Source: Bacillota bacterium
GTDB taxonomy: Bacteria; Bacillota; Clostridia; Christensenellales; UMGS416
DNA length: 64,000 nucleotides
Direction: 5' to 3'
NCBI GenBank assembly: GCA_023398815.1
Contig: JAEWRW010000002.1
Span: forward strand, 34,679 to 98,678
In this document: piece by piece, positions 1-7,040 of the stretch
Numbering within the stretch: the stretch's first letter is position 1
Layout: every line of letters starts with the position of its first letter
Notes under the pieces: generated by a model
Database searches by the model: none
The model's input: the letters and a program-made list of their open reading frames with translations, nothing else
What the model was told of the DNA's origin: nothing
Program-made: the position numbers and the translations under genes

Positions 1-422
1 ACCCCGACCGGCTGCGCGACCGGGGGCTCATCACCAAGGGCACCTGCCGGCGCATCAAGGTGGCGTACCTGACCGGGCCGCTGTTCTTCGCGGCGGTGGA
101 TAAATTGAACGACGCGCTGTCCGACCTTGACCACCCGCACACGCTGATCCTCTCCATGCGCGGGGTGCCGCTCATGGACTTGTGCGGTGTGCAGGCGCTC
201 AATGCCCTGCACACCCGGGCGGAGAAGGAAGGCTTCGTGCTGATGATCGCCAGCGTTCAGCCTCAGGTGCTCCACGTGATGGAAAAAGGCGGACTGACGG
301 AGCGCATCGGCCGGGACTGCATCTTCTGGAGCGCCGACCAGGCCATTGTGGAGGCCGAGGAACACGGCTGTGACTGCGCCTTCCTGCCGCCGGAGGAACC
401 GGTAGAGGAAGCCGCGGTGTAA
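1..422 (+). CDS. SulP-type anion transporter, C-terminal STAS domain (5' partial)
   Basis: The reading frame is open from base 3, so the true start lies left of the window. The visible part is about 139 residues. It matches a SulP transporter C-terminus: a short linker, then a STAS domain with the typical opening around 'GPLFFAAVDKLNDAL' and the loop 'MRGVPLMDLCGVQAL'. In this family the membrane part moves sulfate, bicarbonate or dicarboxylate and the STAS domain is cytoplasmic. Substrate cannot be told from this fragment. It ends in an acidic tail and a strong terminator follows 18 bp later. A free-standing anti-sigma-antagonist-like STAS protein is less likely because the frame continues upstream. 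Confidence 0.75.
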   Translation, partial: PDRLRDRGLITKGTCRRIKVAYLTGPLFFAAVDKLNDALSDLDHPHTLILSMRGVPLMDLCGVQALNALHTRAEKEGFVLMIASVQPQVLHVMEKGGLTERIGRDCIFWSADQAIVEAEEHGCDCAFLPPEEPVEEAAV

Positions 423-439
423 CTGTGAATGATACAAAA

Positions 440-467
440 GGCTCCGGTCAACGACCGGAGCCTTTTT
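440..467 (+). terminator. Intrinsic terminator after SulP-type gene
   Basis: A perfect 10-bp stem (GGCTCCGGTC / GACCGGAGCC) with a 3-nt loop is followed by five T. An A-run precedes it, so it may also work in the opposite direction for the convergent gene that ends at 518. Confidence 0.9.
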
Positions 468-517
468 GCTGGAACTTGCCGAGGAAACCTTTCTGGCTGT
501 ATAGGTACAGCGATACA

Positions 518-934
518 TCAGTTTTCGTATATGTAACCCAAATCATCCAAATAGTCAAAGAATTCATAATCATCCGAAGAAAGTGCCTCAAATATTGCCT
601 TATCCTTTTCAAACAATTCACCGTCATTCGAAATCCTCTTAATCTCCTTGGTATAAATATTAAGAATTGTTTTGTTATTGCTTCTGTCAATAATGTAAAG
701 GTAGTCTCCTGTTTTTCCGCACAACAACACATTATGCATCAAAATTGAACCGCTATTATTATTGGTATCATCGATTCTTACCTCATCTTTTGTCGTTACG
801 ATTGTGACCTCTCCATACGTCTCGTACGGTGAATAGCCACTATCATTTAGTATCAAATACAGGATGCCGTATAATACCGACACGACAATCGTTGCTATAG
901 CAAATGTCAATATTACTATGCCCTTCTCACTCAT
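518..934 (-). CDS. Hypothetical AT-rich membrane-anchored protein
   Basis: 138 residues. One N-terminal transmembrane helix (about residues 5-29, starting IVILTFAIATIVVSVLYGIL) is followed by a soluble acidic domain rich in Asp, Asn and Tyr. The start is the ATG at 934, chosen over the GTG at 946 because an AAGGTGG ribosome site sits 8 nt before it. Base composition is clearly AT-rich and the codon choice differs from all neighbours, which suggests recent acquisition. No family recognised. It is probably displayed outside or on the inner face of the membrane; orientation cannot be decided. Confidence 0.6.
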   Translation of the reverse strand: MSEKGIVILTFAIATIVVSVLYGILYLILNDSGYSPYETYGEVTIVTTKDEVRIDDTNNNSGSILMHNVLLCGKTGDYLYIIDRSNNKTILNIYTKEIKRISNDGELFEKDKAIFEALSSDDYEFFDYLDDLGYIYEN

Positions 935-1249
935 TGTCTGCCCCACCTTCTTTTATTGCAGCACCTGTTTCGAAATCAACAAAAATCGACCAGCAGAATG
1001 AACAAACGGTAGCGGACGTCGCTCAGGTCTGTCGGGGCATGCTGCCAACGGACGACACCACAAAGAGGGCCAGCATGTCATTCCCCTCGTTTTGTATCGG
1101 CTAGTCCGCCGCCATTGTTCGGCCTCATCATAGCATGGCAATTTGATATAAGCAATAAATATTTATTGAAAAACAATAAGTCAAAACTTGTTATACTAGA
1201 GCTGCATACCCGTTGTGATGCAACGGTGTCCCCAGTGCCTTAGGAAAAA
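935..1249. other. AT-rich intergenic region
   Basis: About 315 bp without a supported gene. A plus-strand TATACT (about 1193-1198) lies in an AT-rich stretch but no gene follows in that direction. A short inverted repeat (CGTTG/CAACG, about 1213-1226) lies just beyond the end of the next minus-strand gene without a T-run. No other structure seen. Confidence 0.4.
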
Positions 1250-1864
1250 TCAGCTATCCAGCAGCGGCAGCGCCCGCTGGAAGAAGCGGAGGAACCCCTG
1301 CTCCCAGGCGATATCGTCGGCCTGGTGCTCCTCCATATCGTAGTAATAGAGGCCGGTGCCCAGGTGGACCGAAAGGCTATCGAGCGGGAACCCAGGCACC
1401 CGTTTGGGGTGAGGTTGGGCCACCAGGCGGAAGGGGTGACCACTCAGGCTGTCGTCCACGCTCTCCACCAGACGGCCACCGGGCAGCGCCAAGCAGACGG
1501 CATTGCGGTACCGGGCGGTGAGCCCGCCGTAGCGCGCGGCCAAGCCACCATAATGGGCGACCATTTCCTCGTCACTCAGCCGCCGCTCCCCCATCATGCG
1601 CACGTGCACGCCGGGCTGGTCCTCCGCAGCCACGTCATCGAAATACAGCCCCGAATCGCAGGAGAAGACCGGTCGCCCCAGTGCCTGCCCATAGGTCAGG
1701 GCCTTAAGGCGCGCGTTCTCCAACGGGGTTGCGCCGTTCTCCTCCGCCTCCGGCAAATCGCCCCAGCCATCCAGCCCCACGAGGGCGATGCCCAATCCCT
1801 CCAGCGCCCGAGCCATGGAGGCGAGCTTGGCCCGGTTGCGGGTGCCGTAGACCAACTCAACCAT
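1250..1864 (-). CDS. RdgB/HAM1-like non-canonical purine NTP pyrophosphatase
   Basis: 204 residues. The N-terminal 'VYGTRNRAKLASM' corresponds to the T/S-x-N-x2-K substrate loop of the Ham1 family. 'EENGATPLENARLKAL' and 'CDSGLYFDD' match the conserved metal-site segments. Family members hydrolyse ITP, XTP and dITP to monophosphates, cleaning the nucleotide pool. The C-terminal half is divergent from RdgB of model organisms, so substrate preference is uncertain. The start at 1864 overlaps the end of the upstream GNAT gene by 8 bp, indicating translational coupling. Confidence 0.7.
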   Translation of the reverse strand: MVELVYGTRNRAKLASMARALEGLGIALVGLDGWGDLPEAEENGATPLENARLKALTYGQALGRPVFSCDSGLYFDDVAAEDQPGVHVRMMGERRLSDEEMVAHYGGLAARYGGLTARYRNAVCLALPGGRLVESVDDSLSGHPFRLVAQPHPKRVPGFPLDSLSVHLGTGLYYYDMEEHQADDIAWEQGFLRFFQRALPLLDS

Positions 1865-2336
1865 GGCTGGCCCCGCCGTGGCAGCCGCCACAGCCGCAGC
1901 CACAACCATCGCCCACCACCGCCTTCATGGGCACATGGGGCACGTCCTCATCCAGGTACTCCGGCCCGCAGGGCTCAAACCCCAGCCGTGCATAGAACCC
2001 CTCCGCCTGCCGCTGCGCGCCCACGTGCACCTCGCCAGCCCCCAGGTCAGCAGCCTTGACCATGAGCATACGCATGGCCATCTCCCCCAGGTGGCGGCCG
2101 CGGAAGGCCCGCCGCACGGCCACCCGGCCAATGTGGTAGACGCCCTCCTGCTGGTAGAGCCGCGCCGTGGCTGCCGGCTTGCCGCCATCCAGCACCAGGG
2201 CGTGCAAAGCCACCTCGTCAATGGCGTCGGTTTCGGTTTCGGCAGCGAAGCCCTGCTCCCCCACAAATACCTCCATCCGGATGGCAAAAATGTCGGTTTT
2301 GTCGCCCTGCCCGGGTACAATCCTGCCTTCGATCAT
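1857..2336 (-). CDS. GNAT-family N-acetyltransferase with Cys/His-rich C-terminal tail
   Basis: 159 residues. A GNAT core is seen: 'IFAIRMEVFVGEQGF' (ElaA-like opening), 'IGRVAVRRAFRGRHLGEMAM' as the acetyl-CoA pyrophosphate loop (RxxxRGxxxG type), and 'FYARLGFEP' as the beta6-alpha4 signature. After the domain ends at about residue 138, a tail with four Cys and two His among many Gly follows, which looks like a metal-binding or redox tail. The start at 2336 has GGAGG 6 nt upstream. The acetyl acceptor is unknown. It is translationally coupled to the RdgB-like gene. Confidence 0.75.
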   Translation of the reverse strand: MIEGRIVPGQGDKTDIFAIRMEVFVGEQGFAAETETDAIDEVALHALVLDGGKPAATARLYQQEGVYHIGRVAVRRAFRGRHLGEMAMRMLMVKAADLGAGEVHVGAQRQAEGFYARLGFEPCGPEYLDEDVPHVPMKAVVGDGCGCGCGGCHGGASHG

Positions 2337-2400
2337 TGCGTTCCTCCATCGTCTTCCCAATGGAGAGATGATACCGGATTTTGCCGCCGTTGAAAAGGGT

Positions 2401-2428
2401 TTGCCGCCCCGTGCTCCTGTGGTATACT
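2401..2428 (+). promoter_or_regulatory. Promoter placing the start site at the DUF896 ATG
   Basis: TTGCCG (2401-2406), 16-bp spacer, TATACT (2423-2428). The -10 box is followed by exactly 6 nt and then the ATG at 2435, so transcription should begin at or within 1 nt of the A of the start codon. No Shine-Dalgarno sequence is possible: the mRNA is predicted to be leaderless. Confidence 0.6.
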
Positions 2429-2434
2429 CATGCC

Positions 2435-2638
2435 ATGATTACCGATGAAACCGTCAACCGCATCAACGAACTGGCACGCAAGAGCCGGGAAACGAGCCTG
2501 ACGCCCGAGGAAGCCGCCGAGCAGAAGGAACTGCGCGCGGCCTACGTCGCTGCCTTCCGCCGCAACCTTACAAGCATACTGGAGAACACGGTGATACAGG
2601 AACCCGACGGCACCCGGCACAAACTGAAGAAGGACTGA
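2435..2638 (+). CDS. DUF896 (YnzC-like) small protein
   Basis: 67 residues, the usual length of the family. It begins 'MITDETVNRINELARKSRE' with the conserved 'LTPEEAAEQKELRAAYVAAFRRNL' two-helix hairpin and the C-terminal 'VIQEPDGTRHKLKKD'. DUF896 (UPF0291) proteins are cytosolic helical hairpins; in Bacillus a relative lies in the SOS-induced yneA operon, but the molecular role is not established. The ATG at 2435 is where the homology starts. It stands alone, with its own promoter and terminator. Confidence 0.85.
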   Translation: MITDETVNRINELARKSRETSLTPEEAAEQKELRAAYVAAFRRNLTSILENTVIQEPDGTRHKLKKD

Positions 2639-2645
2639 ACACCGC

Positions 2646-2670
2646 GGGCAGGCCTAACGGCCTGCCCTTT
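2646..2670 (+). terminator. Intrinsic terminator after DUF896 gene
   Basis: GGGCAGGCC / GGCCTGCCC stem (9 bp) with loop TAAC, then TTT. It merges directly into the structured repeat that begins at 2668. Confidence 0.8.
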
Positions 2671-2947
2671 CGCGTCCGACACTGTGGCGTCGGACGCGAT
2701 CCAAAGCGTTTATTCACCTTCACCGGATCGTTCGCCGCACATGTCGCCGAATCTCATTCCCGTGTTGCGGCAGACGATTCTTTAGAATCGTTGAGAGTAA
2801 CACGAGCATTGCGCAGCAATGCGATGGAACGATAACAAACCATAGTGCTCATGCGATCTTCTCAAGATACGTTTCGCCTGTGGGCGGGATTCTCTGCTTG
2901 CTTTCACGCTGGCATTCTTTCCCTCCCGCCGGATGGACCGGCGCTCA
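2668..2947 (+). repeat. Structured dispersed intergenic repeat, copy 1
   Basis: Fills the intergenic region and aligns along most of its length with 34598-34795 (opposite strand). Shared blocks in order: TTTCGCGTC directly behind the terminator T-run; a 24-nt nearly exact core at about 2728-2751 (ATCGTTCGCCGCACATGTCG...); GCTCATGCG; TTCGCCTGTGGGCGG; and TTTCCTCCCGCCG. It is rich in hairpins: CGCGTCCGAC/GTCGGACGCG (2671-2698), ACGATTC/GAATCGT nested in CGTGTT/AACACG, and CATTGC/GCAATG. Compared with copy 2 it carries about 73 extra bases made up of two of these hairpins. No ORF is supported. Confidence 0.65.
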
Positions 2948-3034
2948 ACTTAGAGCTTTGATCCCTGTATCGACTTTTTGACAGGAGCACACAGGCCCCA
3001 CAGCCTGCCTGTTACCTATAAGGAGGAAACAACC

Positions 3035-3523
3035 ACGGACAACACCAAGAATGACCACGAAAACACCAACTGGAGCCAGTCCGTCACCGGCATCGTGCTG
3101 CACGAGGGCAAGGTGCTGCTGGCCCGCCACACCTATGGGGGCGGCGCTGGCAAGCTCATCGTACCCGGCGGCTACGTCAACCGGGGCGAATCGCCGGAAG
3201 ACGCTGTGCGGCGGGAGGTGTATGAGGAAACGAGCATCACCGTGGAGCCCGAGCGTGTCGTGGGCATCCGCTTCAACCGGCAGGACTGGTACGTGGCCTT
3301 TGCCGCGCGGTATGTGGATGGGGTACCGACCTCCGACGGCCATGAAAACAGCGAGGTACTGTGGATGGACGCGGAGGAAGCGCTGGGCCGTGATGACGTG
3401 CCCGATCTCACCAAAAAGCTCATCGAATGCACGCTGCGGGGCGGAAGCTTCGGGCCTGTGCCCTATGTGGGCAGCACCCGCAACGGCCCCTACACCCTGT
3501 ATGGGCCGGGCGGCGCCCACTAA
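3035..3523 (+). CDS. NUDIX hydrolase, probable ACG start
   Basis: About 163 residues if started at the ACG at 3035. The NUDIX box is seen as 'GYVNRGESPEDAVRREVYEETSI' (GX5EX7REUXEEXGU with Ser in place of the final Gly). These enzymes hydrolyse nucleoside diphosphates linked to another moiety; substrate is not predictable here. A perfect AAGGAGG (3020-3026) lies 8 nt before ACG, a one-base variant of ATG. No ATG or GTG start is available in frame before the first conserved strand, and the upstream in-frame TTG at 2978 has no ribosome site. The gene is monocistronic, ending in a shared bidirectional terminator. Confidence 0.7.
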   Translation, partial: TDNTKNDHENTNWSQSVTGIVLHEGKVLLARHTYGGGAGKLIVPGGYVNRGESPEDAVRREVYEETSITVEPERVVGIRFNRQDWYVAFAARYVDGVPTSDGHENSEVLWMDAEEALGRDDVPDLTKKLIECTLRGGSFGPVPYVGSTRNGPYTLYGPGGAH

Positions 3524-3547
3524 CCCCTGGCATCCCCAAAAAAGAAA

Positions 3548-3573
3548 AGGACGGGCAAGCCCGTCCTTTACGC
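3548..3573. terminator. Bidirectional terminator between convergent genes
   Basis: AGGACGGGC AA GCCCGTCCT stem with A-run before and TTT after, between the NUDIX gene (plus) and the exported-protein gene (minus). Confidence 0.8.
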
Positions 3574-3585
3574 TGTCTATGAAGA

Positions 3586-4188
3586 TTAGTGTCCGCCCGA
3601 CGCTTCTGTTTCGGCTGCAGCGGTGGCTTGCGCCGCTCCCTCGGCCGCGGCGGTCTCCTCCGCCGTGGGCACGGGGGTGGCCACGGTCACCGGCACGCTC
3701 TTGAGCACTTTCAGCACAACGCGCAACTGTGCGCCGGTCAGGTTGGCCTGGCTGCTGGCGTCGTCGTAGCAACCCGCCAGGGTGGAGAGCGCGGTCGTCG
3801 TGGCCTTCACATCCCGCTTGGCCAGCGCGTCAGCGTAGGTCTTGCGGGCGGCGTTCAGGGTATCGGTTTGGGCGGCGAGCTTCCCGGTGGCCTCGTCAAG
3901 GTCAGCGAGCGCCGTCGTCAGCGCCGCATTCTCCTCCTGGGTCAGCGTCGTGTTGCCGGCCTTCAGCAGCAGCAACCGATCGTTGATGTCCGCCTTGATG
4001 CCGGAGAGCGCATCCAGTTTCATCTGCAGGATGGCCTTCTCGGTGGCGGCGATGCCGTGGGCCGTTTTCATTACTGAGAGCGACTGGTCATCCACGTCGC
4101 CCCAGACGCTGGCTTTGGCCTGGGCCAGTGCCTGGCCCGGTGCCAACAGAAGGACAGCAACCAACGCCAGCACGCCCACGCGGCGCAT
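3586..4188 (-). CDS. Secreted helical protein of unknown function
   Basis: 200 residues. A signal peptide is clear (MRRVGVLALVAVLLLAPGQALA, cleavage near AQA), followed by an alpha-helical region with heptad-like Leu/Ala spacing ('ILQMKLDALSGIKADINDRLLLLKAG', about residues 50-140), probably a coiled coil. The C-terminal 35 residues are a low-complexity Ala/Glu/Thr/Pro tail. The start at 4188 is preferred because the signal peptide starts there and a GGGGTGAG stretch precedes it. It follows the lipoprotein gene by 34 bp, so the pair is probably one operon acting in the envelope. No family recognised. Confidence 0.6.
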   Translation of the reverse strand: MRRVGVLALVAVLLLAPGQALAQAKASVWGDVDDQSLSVMKTAHGIAATEKAILQMKLDALSGIKADINDRLLLLKAGNTTLTQEENAALTTALADLDEATGKLAAQTDTLNAARKTYADALAKRDVKATTTALSTLAGCYDDASSQANLTGAQLRVVLKVLKSVPVTVATPVPTAEETAAAEGAAQATAAAETEASGGH

Positions 4189-4222
4189 GCGCTCACCCCG
4201 TCCCATATCTCGCAGTATTTGT

Positions 4223-4558
4223 TTATTCCACACTTTCCAACACCTCAATGCTCTGCCCCAGGCCGCTGATGGCCTGATCCAGCTCGCCCAATGCCTTCTG
4301 CACGCCGGAGACGGCATCGTCCGAGCTTACGGCAGTGGCTGTCGCCCCAGCCGACGTAGCAGCGTCAGCGTTGGGGGATGTGGCAGCTTCCGCACTCTGA
4401 GCGGCCTCGCCATCGTGCGCCGCGGGGCTCTCCTCCGCCGCCTGGGTGTTTTCCGCATGGGTGGTGGAACCTTCTTCGCTGGTGTCGGTGGCCTTGCCGC
4501 CACAACCGGCAAAGAGCAGGACCAGCAACACCATAGCCAGGGCAACCAATTTCTTCAC
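4223..4558 (-). CDS. Small lipoprotein
   Basis: 111 residues from a GTG start with GGAGGGGGGAG just upstream. The N-terminus is a lipoprotein signal (MKKLVALAMVLLVLLFAGC, lipobox FAGC at residues 16-19). It is followed by a long Ala/Glu/Ser/Thr-rich disordered spacer and a short C-terminal helix ('VQKALGELDQAISGLGQSIEVLE'). The spacer should hold the helix away from the outer face of the membrane. It lies directly upstream of the secreted helical protein and may be its partner; this is inferred from gene order only. Confidence 0.6.
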   Translation of the reverse strand: MKKLVALAMVLLVLLFAGCGGKATDTSEEGSTTHAENTQAAEESPAAHDGEAAQSAEAATSPNADAATSAGATATAVSSDDAVSGVQKALGELDQAISGLGQSIEVLESVE

Positions 4559-4628
4559 AACGCTCCCCCCTCCTGAAATAGATACCCAGAAGGGGGGAGA
4601 TTGTAACGCCAAATCGGTGTGAAATTGG

Positions 4629-6923
4629 TTATTTGTGCAGCAATGGGCCATCGTCCCGGGTCATCTCTTGGCTCAGCACCTGCAGGGCGTCGCCCAGGCG
4701 CACCACGGCCTCCGGCGGCAGCACGGTCTTCAGGCTGTGCTCGCCATAGCAGAGGTGGATTGCTGCAGCGGCCTTGGCGCGTACCGTTGCTTCCATGAGC
4801 TTGCCGCTACGCCAGCGCAGCGATACCTCCACCCCACCCCGGGCGCAAAGGCCGCTCACCTCGCCGTCGGGCCACTCCGCCGGCAGGGCCGGCAGCAGCG
4901 TGATGACGCCGTTCTGGCTCTGCAGCAGCATCTCGGCAATGCCAGCCGTCCCACCAAAGTTGCCGTCGATCTGGAACGGCGGATGCGTGTCAAAGAAGTT
5001 GGGAAGCGTCGAACGCTTCAGGAGTTCCATCACGTTTTCGCAGGCCTTTTCCCCATCCAGCAGTCGCGCCCACAGGCTAATGATCCACGCGCGGCTCCAG
5101 CCGGTATGCCCGCTGCCATGGGACAGGCGGCGCTCCAGCGTCATCCGCGCGGCCTTCGCCAGCTCCGGCGTGGTGCGGGGTGAGAATTCGTCACCGGGAT
5201 ACAGCCCATAGAGGTGGGCAATGTGGCGGTGACCGGGTTCCAACTCATCGTAGTCCTCAATCCACTCCATCAGTTGCCCGTGCTTGCCAATGCCCTGGGC
5301 TGGCAGCCGCTCCGCCGTACGGATCAACCGAGCTGAGAAGAGCTCGTCCACCCCAAGGATGCCGGCGGCCTGGGCACAGCAGCCGAAGAGCTGCCGCAGA
5401 AGCTGGTTGTCCATGGCGGGGCCTGCGCAGACGGCGCCACTCTCGCCGTTGGGCAGCAGGTAGGTGTTCTCCGGCGAGCAGGACGGGCAGGTCACCAGCC
5501 TCCCCTGCCGGTCCTCGATGAGGAAATCGAGGAAGAACTCGGCTGCTTCCTTGAGCGCCGGGTAAGCCTGCCGCAGGAACTCCACATCGCGGGTGAACTC
5601 GTAATGCTCCCATAGGTGGATGCACAGCCACGCCGCGCCGAGGGGCCAGTAGGTGCCAGGAATCCAGATATCCTGCGGCGCACAATCCCCCCAAACGTCG
5701 GTGTTGTGGTGGGCCACAAAACCCCGGCAGTTGTACATGCGCCGGGCAACATCGCGCCCCCGAGGCCGCATGCGCTCGATGTGCTCAAAGAGCGGCTGAT
5801 GGCACTCGCTGAGGTTGCAGACCTCGGCGGGCCAGTAGTTCATCTCCGTGTTGATGTTGATGGTAAACTTGCTGTCCCACGGGGGCAGGAAGTCCTTGTT
5901 CCAGATGCCCTGCAGCGTGGCCGGTAGTGTGCCCGGGCGGCTGCAGGCGATGAGCAGATACCGCCCGAACTGGAAGTACAGCCCAACCAGACCCAGGTCG
6001 TCGCCACCCTGGCGCAGTCGCTCCAGCCGTTCGTCGGTGGGCAGGGCGGCAAGTTGCTCGTCCGGCTCGCCCAGCTGGAGGCTCACCCGATCGAAGAGTG
6101 CACGGTGGTCGGCCACGTGCCGCTCGATGAGCCGCACAAAGGGTTGGGCGGCGGCGAGCTTGGCCTCCCGCAGGGCGGCCTCCCTTGGCTCCTCCTGGCG
6201 GTAGGTTGTCTGCGCTGCCACCACGAGCGTCACCGCGTCGGCATCCTCCACGAGGAGGGTATCCCCCAGTGTGCGCACACCGCAATTGGGGCCTTCGGCC
6301 ACCGCGCGCAGCACCGTGGCAAACCGCACGCCGTCGCCGCCGCAGCTGCCGGTCATCACGAGCGTGTGGCCGTCCTGCCCGCGGCAGGTGTCGAGATACC
6401 GGCCCCGTCGCAGTGCCGCCTCGAAGGACAGGGCACCGGGGCGGTCGGCCTCCAGCCGCAGGGCAAGGCAGCCGTCGGGGGCGCTGGCGATGGTCGTGCG
6501 GGTGTAGGTGACGCCACCCAGCCGGTAACGCACCGTGCACACGGCCTGGGCGATATCAAGCGTGCGAGTGTACTCCTCCACCACGCTGTCGCCGTGGCCC
6601 ATGGTGAGGAGCAGGTCGCCCAGCGGCTCGTATTGGCGCTGGCTCTCCGGCGTGGCGGTGAAGGCCAGCCGCGCCAGCCGCTCGGCCTCAGCAATCCGCC
6701 CATCCAGGATGAGGCTACGAAGCTCCGCAAGGTTGGGCAGCGCGTCGGGGTTGACGCGGTCCATCGGGCCGCCGTACCACACGCTGTCCTCGTTCATCTG
6801 CAGGTGCTCCTGCCCCACGCCGCCAAAGACCATCGCGCCCAGCCGCCCATTGCCAATGGGCAGGGCTTCCTCCCACACGTCAGCCGGCTTGGTGTAAAAA
6901 AGACGGGATTGTGCGTTTGACAT
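4629..6923 (-). CDS. GH95-family alpha-L-fucosidase
   Basis: 764 residues, full length for GH95 without extra modules. The order of an N-terminal beta-domain ('WEEALPIGNGRLGAMVFGGV' at about residue 17), linker and (alpha/alpha)6 barrel is visible. By comparison with the characterised Bifidobacterium 1,2-alpha-L-fucosidase, the water-activating asparagines fit N356/N358 (ININTEMNYWP), the general acid fits E485 (SCSPENTYL) and an Asp fits D653 (QIDGNFGG). There is no signal peptide, so it acts inside the cell on imported oligosaccharides. GAGGAA precedes the ATG. The fuculose-phosphate-aldolase-like gene next to it supports a fucose role, although some GH95 enzymes act on galactosides. Confidence 0.85.
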   Translation of the reverse strand: MSNAQSRLFYTKPADVWEEALPIGNGRLGAMVFGGVGQEHLQMNEDSVWYGGPMDRVNPDALPNLAELRSLILDGRIAEAERLARLAFTATPESQRQYEPLGDLLLTMGHGDSVVEEYTRTLDIAQAVCTVRYRLGGVTYTRTTIASAPDGCLALRLEADRPGALSFEAALRRGRYLDTCRGQDGHTLVMTGSCGGDGVRFATVLRAVAEGPNCGVRTLGDTLLVEDADAVTLVVAAQTTYRQEEPREAALREAKLAAAQPFVRLIERHVADHRALFDRVSLQLGEPDEQLAALPTDERLERLRQGGDDLGLVGLYFQFGRYLLIACSRPGTLPATLQGIWNKDFLPPWDSKFTININTEMNYWPAEVCNLSECHQPLFEHIERMRPRGRDVARRMYNCRGFVAHHNTDVWGDCAPQDIWIPGTYWPLGAAWLCIHLWEHYEFTRDVEFLRQAYPALKEAAEFFLDFLIEDRQGRLVTCPSCSPENTYLLPNGESGAVCAGPAMDNQLLRQLFGCCAQAAGILGVDELFSARLIRTAERLPAQGIGKHGQLMEWIEDYDELEPGHRHIAHLYGLYPGDEFSPRTTPELAKAARMTLERRLSHGSGHTGWSRAWIISLWARLLDGEKACENVMELLKRSTLPNFFDTHPPFQIDGNFGGTAGIAEMLLQSQNGVITLLPALPAEWPDGEVSGLCARGGVEVSLRWRSGKLMEATVRAKAAAAIHLCYGEHSLKTVLPPEAVVRLGDALQVLSQEMTRDDGPLLHK

Positions 6924-6991
6924 GACCCGTTCCTCACTTTATGCATTTTTGCCAGTATACCACAGCTCGCCCCGCCTTTCACCGGCCAACA

Positions 6992-7019
6992 CAAAAGCGA
7001 CCCCACGGGATGGGGCCGC
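6992..7019 (-). terminator. Terminator after the aldolase-like gene
   Basis: GCGGCCCCA/TGGGGTCGC stem with a 5-nt loop, then TTTTGT on the minus strand. It separates the upstream aldolase-like gene from the GH95 gene, which has its own TATACT-type -10 near 6950. Confidence 0.7.
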
Positions 7020-7040
7020 TCTGCGTGTCGGATTTCCCGC

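Noticed and set aside
3051..3704. ATG-start frame overlapping the NUDIX gene
   Set aside because: Although an ATG lies 24 nt from the ribosome site, the translation is out of frame with the NUDIX box and runs across the terminator.
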